Assembly (NCBI GenBank): GCA_021811745.1
Contig: JAJZNH010001020.1
Coordinates: 1-8,538, forward strand
Length of the DNA stretch: 8,538 bases
Reading direction: 5' to 3'
Source: Acidobacteriota bacterium
Lineage (GTDB): Bacteria > Acidobacteriota > Terriglobia > Terriglobales > Acidobacteriaceae
Under the pieces are notes generated by a model. It was not told where the DNA came from and made no database searches. It saw only the letters and a list, made by a program, of their open reading frames with translations. Of the stretch, positions 6,490 through 8,538 are shown piece by piece. The first letter of the stretch is position 1; each line of letters opens with the position of its first letter. The position numbers and the translations under genes were made by a program.

Positions 6490-7117
6490 TCACTCGGAAC
6501 CCGCTATTTATCTGACGGGTCGCCGGGTCTTGCTTTGCGGTTTCGAATTCCCGATTCGCGGGTAGGCCAAAATCGGGAGTGCTACTCTGAACCGGTAATG
6601 CGTGCCGTATTACATACCGAATCGAGACCTTCCGTCGCGATCGAGGGGCGTTTGGTTGGCCAAAATGCACCTGCTGGTACTGCCTGGTGTTTCCACGAGC
6701 GATGCCGAAACCGACGCAGACTACCTCGCCGCGCTGCGCATCTTTGAGGATTGCGAGCGCGAGATAAACCGGAGCATGACGAATCTCCCACCGGTGGACG
6801 AAGGGTTCAGAATCCGGCAAGCGCCCGGTTGACCATGGTCGCGTTACAAAGTGAGCAACACCCGCAGGAACGATAGACGAGCGGTCGACGGTTTTGGGCC
6901 GCCTACTTCTCTTCATACTTCCCGGCGCCCACGCCAGCGCCAGGCGCGGCACCCAGTTGGCATTGATCGTGAATGTCATTCTGTGTTTCAAACTGCAGGC
7001 CGTAGCTGAGGGTGGGCACCCGCCCGACGTCACACTCAGTACGGTCGTTCTACGGTGTGTCACACGGTCAGGGAGCGCGCAGTTTCTTCAAACGCAAGGC
7101 GGATAGAATCAGCCTGT
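6414..7117. other. Gene-poor stretch between convergent genes
   Basis: No convincing gene in about 700 bases. A + strand frame (GTG at 6602, or ATG at 6665, ending 6832) would give 55-76 residues with coding-like composition (LAALRIFEDCEREINRSM) but has no good ribosome site. A - strand frame stays open from 7063 to 6431 (210 codons, GTG start) but lacks a ribosome site and any recognisable motif. The two overlap in antisense, so at most one can be real. A short palindrome, GTGTG-T-CACAC, lies at 7055-7065. The stretch may be a decayed gene region. Confidence 0.4.
6442..6457. other. Perfect 7-base-pair hairpin after the receiver gene
   Basis: GCATCGG and CCGATGC meet around a CA centre; a physical loop would be GCAC with a 6-pair stem. 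It starts 28 bases after the receiver stop. There is no T-run on the + side; AAA follows, which would read TTT before the stem on the other strand. It may assist transcript termination or stability, but it is weak evidence for an intrinsic terminator. Confidence 0.3.
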
Positions 7118-7960
7118 TCATCGGTGGCTGAATGGGAAAGTCAAAATCACCGCCACGACGATGCCGAACACTGCAGAGGAGAGAAAACCCATTGCGAGAA
7201 TCGAAGAGGCTGACGGCCGAACGGCCATCGGGTCGGACGTCCCCTGGTGTGCCATCTCGCCGTGCGTGATGTGTTCCAAATGCTCAGAGCGCTGTGCTTC
7301 AGAATGTGCAGGGCGTACTGTCATCATTCCGTGTTTCAGGTGACGGGCGACCAGCCACCAGTTCATTGGGTAAGCGACGATTGCTCCAGCCAGGAGCGCG
7401 ATGGACATCACAAACCAGAAGAATGGACTCAGAGGAGATTCGCTGCCTGCAATCGATGCCATCGCGATGGTCATCACCGGAACCATTCCCGCCATGAGCA
7501 GATTCATTGAGACAAATTCGGGTACGAAGGTGAGACTGAGCGATCGACGGAAGGAACCACCTGCCATATCGCGCATGAAAAGAGCCTGGAAGATCGTCCA
7601 TCCGAAGCCGAAGCCGAGAACATATTCGAGTGCGATGTGGCCGGCGCGCGGGAGATGGAGAACGGCGCCAATAACAGCTCCGGCGAGAATACCCAGACCG
7701 TCTCCCGCAACGCAGTGCATGGTGGAACCGAGCACCTGCCGCCATCGTGCTGCAACATAAAGTTCATGCAGACCGGGAAGAGGTTCGCGGCACCCAAGGA
7801 CGTAGAGAAACGCTCCGAATGGGCCGGTATAAGCAGTGATGAGAACGAAGGCCCATTTCAGTACCGGCGACTCAGGCGTGGAGCGAATATCAATGGAAAC
7901 AAACAGGACGGAAAGTGCCGTCAGGATAAACCAAAGCAACGCGATCCCGCCTAGCATCAT
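7118..7960 (-). CDS. DUF4396-family multi-pass membrane protein
   Basis: A 280-residue integral membrane protein of unknown function, recognised from DUF4396-type blocks: YTGPFGAFLYVLGCREPLPG (44-63), RWRQVLGSTMHCVAGDGLGI (72-91), GFGWTIFQALFMRDMAGGSF (118-137) and AYPMNWWLVARHLKHGMMTV (196-215). Hydrophobic segments lie at about 4-23, 36-57, 85-102, 108-128, 144-170, 178-203 and 254-276. Conserved polar and Cys/His/Asp residues inside membrane blocks (Cys57, His82, Cys83, Asp87, Arg130, Asp131) could be functional. The loop at about 217-250 holds five histidines (219, 227, 230, 233, 238) plus Met236, a possible metal-binding stretch; that is inference. GAAAGGAG (complement of 7968-7975) sits 7 bases before the start; an ATG one codon later is equally usable. 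It converges on the other genes and is probably a separate transcript. Confidence 0.92.
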   Translation of the reverse strand: MMLGGIALLWFILTALSVLFVSIDIRSTPESPVLKWAFVLITAYTGPFGAFLYVLGCREPLPGLHELYVAARWRQVLGSTMHCVAGDGLGILAGAVIGAVLHLPRAGHIALEYVLGFGFGWTIFQALFMRDMAGGSFRRSLSLTFVPEFVSMNLLMAGMVPVMTIAMASIAGSESPLSPFFWFVMSIALLAGAIVAYPMNWWLVARHLKHGMMTVRPAHSEAQRSEHLEHITHGEMAHQGTSDPMAVRPSASSILAMGFLSSAVFGIVVAVILTFPFSHR

Positions 7961-8158
7961 GGCAGCACTCCTTTCGCCCCATTATCTCGGCTTCTAACAG
8001 ATATGATCCTTCGCGGATTCCGGAAAAGCAACGTTAGGCCAGCATCCTGGTTGAGGATTCTGGGTGGTTAACCGGCCAACCTTCGGTAACAAGTTTAGCA
8101 ACAGTTGCGCATGGTCTTGGTGCTGGCAGTGCTTTATAACGGCATCGGTCGATTAGCC

Positions 8159-8181
8159 ACATGGCTGTATAGTCGCCATGT
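8159..8181. repeat. Perfect 7-base inverted repeat
   Basis: ACATGGC (8159-8165) and GCCATGT (8175-8181) flank a 9-base AT-rich centre, TGTATAGTC. The spacing fits either a hairpin or a dimeric regulator site about 200 bases upstream of the DUF4396 start. Function unknown. Confidence 0.35.
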
Positions 8182-8254
8182 CGGACTGTAAAACTCATTG
8201 CCCCGGATGGCGAATGTGGCCAACCCGCGCAAGCATTCCATGCAACGCCGGTGA

Positions 8255-8278
8255 GGAACGAGTCTGAATCCTCGTTCC
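8255..8278. repeat. Perfect 8-base hairpin with a nearby direct repeat
   Basis: GGAACGAG (8255-8262) and CTCGTTCC (8271-8278) form a perfect stem around TCTGAATC. TTCCATGCAA occurs at 8236-8245 and again at 8275-8284, so one copy overlaps the right arm. There is no T-run, so it is not a standard terminator. A regulator site or part of a small RNA are possible readings. Confidence 0.35.
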
Positions 8279-8378
8279 ATGCAAATCTTCCCAGTGCCGA
8301 TTTGGTATATAAATTGGAAAGAACTCTTCAGATGTCCGCTGAACGGATCGGAAGTTGCAGCTGTTGGAGGTTCGGGGC

Positions 8379-8456
8379 TTCTAGGAATTGTTTGTACGCG
8401 ATTTGTACGCAAACCTGGCACTCATGGCAATTCGTGAGTTTCCGGCATTCCTAGAA
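8379..8456. repeat. 10-base inverted repeat enclosing tandem TTTGTACGC boxes
   Basis: TTCTAGGAAT (8379-8388) and ATTCCTAGAA (8447-8456) are perfect inverted arms bounding 78 bases. Inside, TTTGTACGC occurs at 8391-8399 and 8402-8410, an 11-base period matching one helical turn. A second overlapping inverted pair, GAATTG/CAATTC, is at 8385-8390 and 8428-8433. No target-site duplication was seen at the ends and it has no coding capacity. Candidates are a regulator-binding cluster or a tiny terminal-repeat element. Confidence 0.45.
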
Positions 8457-8477
8457 TGAGCAAGTTGCGTGTTTTCA

Positions 8478-8538
8478 ATGTTTACCACGAGCTCGACTCC
8501 CGCCGCCTCCACCATACTATCCTTTTCATTGTAAACAT
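8478..8538. repeat. 8-base inverted repeat running to the window end
   Basis: ATGTTTAC (8478-8485) and GTAAACAT (8531-8538) are perfect inverted copies 45 bases apart, and the second ends exactly at the window edge, so the true length is unknown. They may be spaced operator half-sites for a gene beyond the window. Confidence 0.25.

Larger units (their letters stand above)
7961..8538. other. Repeat-rich gene-free stretch upstream of the DUF4396 gene
   Basis: I see no supported gene in these 578 bases; a 67-codon + strand frame from GTG 8251 has no ribosome site or recognisable sequence and runs through the repeats. The stretch should contain the DUF4396 promoter on the - strand, but no convincing box pair stands out: the GATAAT read from 7986 to 7981 is too close to the ribosome site. 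It holds several perfect short inverted repeats, listed separately, and GGTTAACC at 8066-8073. Base composition looks more AT-rich than in the genes. Confidence 0.5.

Noticed and set aside
6530..6565. A tRNA-like T-arm around GGTTTCGAATTCCC
   Set aside because: No matching acceptor, anticodon or D arm could be found at the required distances on either strand.
6431..7063. A 210-codon open frame on the - strand
   Set aside because: It has a GTG start without a ribosome site, no recognisable motif, signal or membrane segment, and runs antisense through the possible regulator remnant. Long open frames arise by chance in GC-rich DNA.
7981..7986. GATAAT (- strand) as the -10 box of the DUF4396 gene
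   Set aside because: Transcription would start within or beyond the ribosome site at 7968-7975, and no good -35 box lies at the right distance.
8251..8454. A 67-codon + strand frame starting GTG
   Set aside because: No ribosome site, no family resemblance, and it passes straight through inverted and direct repeats.

Overview
The window looks like chromosomal DNA of a Gram-negative-type, probably soil or environmental bacterium with fairly high GC. The evidence is strong Shine-Dalgarno sites, a twin-arginine signal, Sec signals ending in AxA, a NarL-type two-component pair and a DUF4396 membrane protein. Nothing fixes the phylum; Acidobacteriota or Proteobacteria are guesses from general protein style. 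I see no phage gene, transposase, tRNA, rRNA or CRISPR array.

Layout. (1) Positions 1-1638, + strand: a NarL-family two-component system, made of a membrane histidine kinase entered part-way and its response regulator, overlapping by 19 bases. (2) Positions 1639-1848: a gap with a striking double palindrome (GGGAAWTCCC twice, 23 bases apart, together forming a long hairpin). (3) Positions 1849-3393: a Tat-exported metallo-beta-lactamase-fold hydrolase, followed by a GC-rich terminator-like hairpin. (4) Positions 3581-5692: a tight two-gene unit encoding two Sec-exported proteins that I do not recognise, of 452 and 244 residues. Both have a similar Leu-Thr-rich beta-strand-like start and four cysteines in the mature protein. 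(5) Positions 6003-6413: a stand-alone receiver protein, clearly related to the first response regulator but lacking its DNA-binding domain. A possible out-of-frame remnant of that domain follows the stop. (6) Positions 6414-7117: about 700 bases with no convincing gene. (7) Positions 7118-7960, - strand: a DUF4396 multi-helix membrane protein with a His-rich loop. (8) Positions 7961-8538: a gene-free stretch rich in inverted and direct repeats.

How the genes may work together (inference): the kinase/regulator pair and the receiver-only protein bracket three exported proteins that all read the same way. A sensor-controlled set of envelope or secreted proteins is therefore a reasonable hypothesis. 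The two unknown secreted proteins beside a Tat-exported hydrolase are the most novel-looking part. The DUF4396 gene is convergent with the rest and probably independent.
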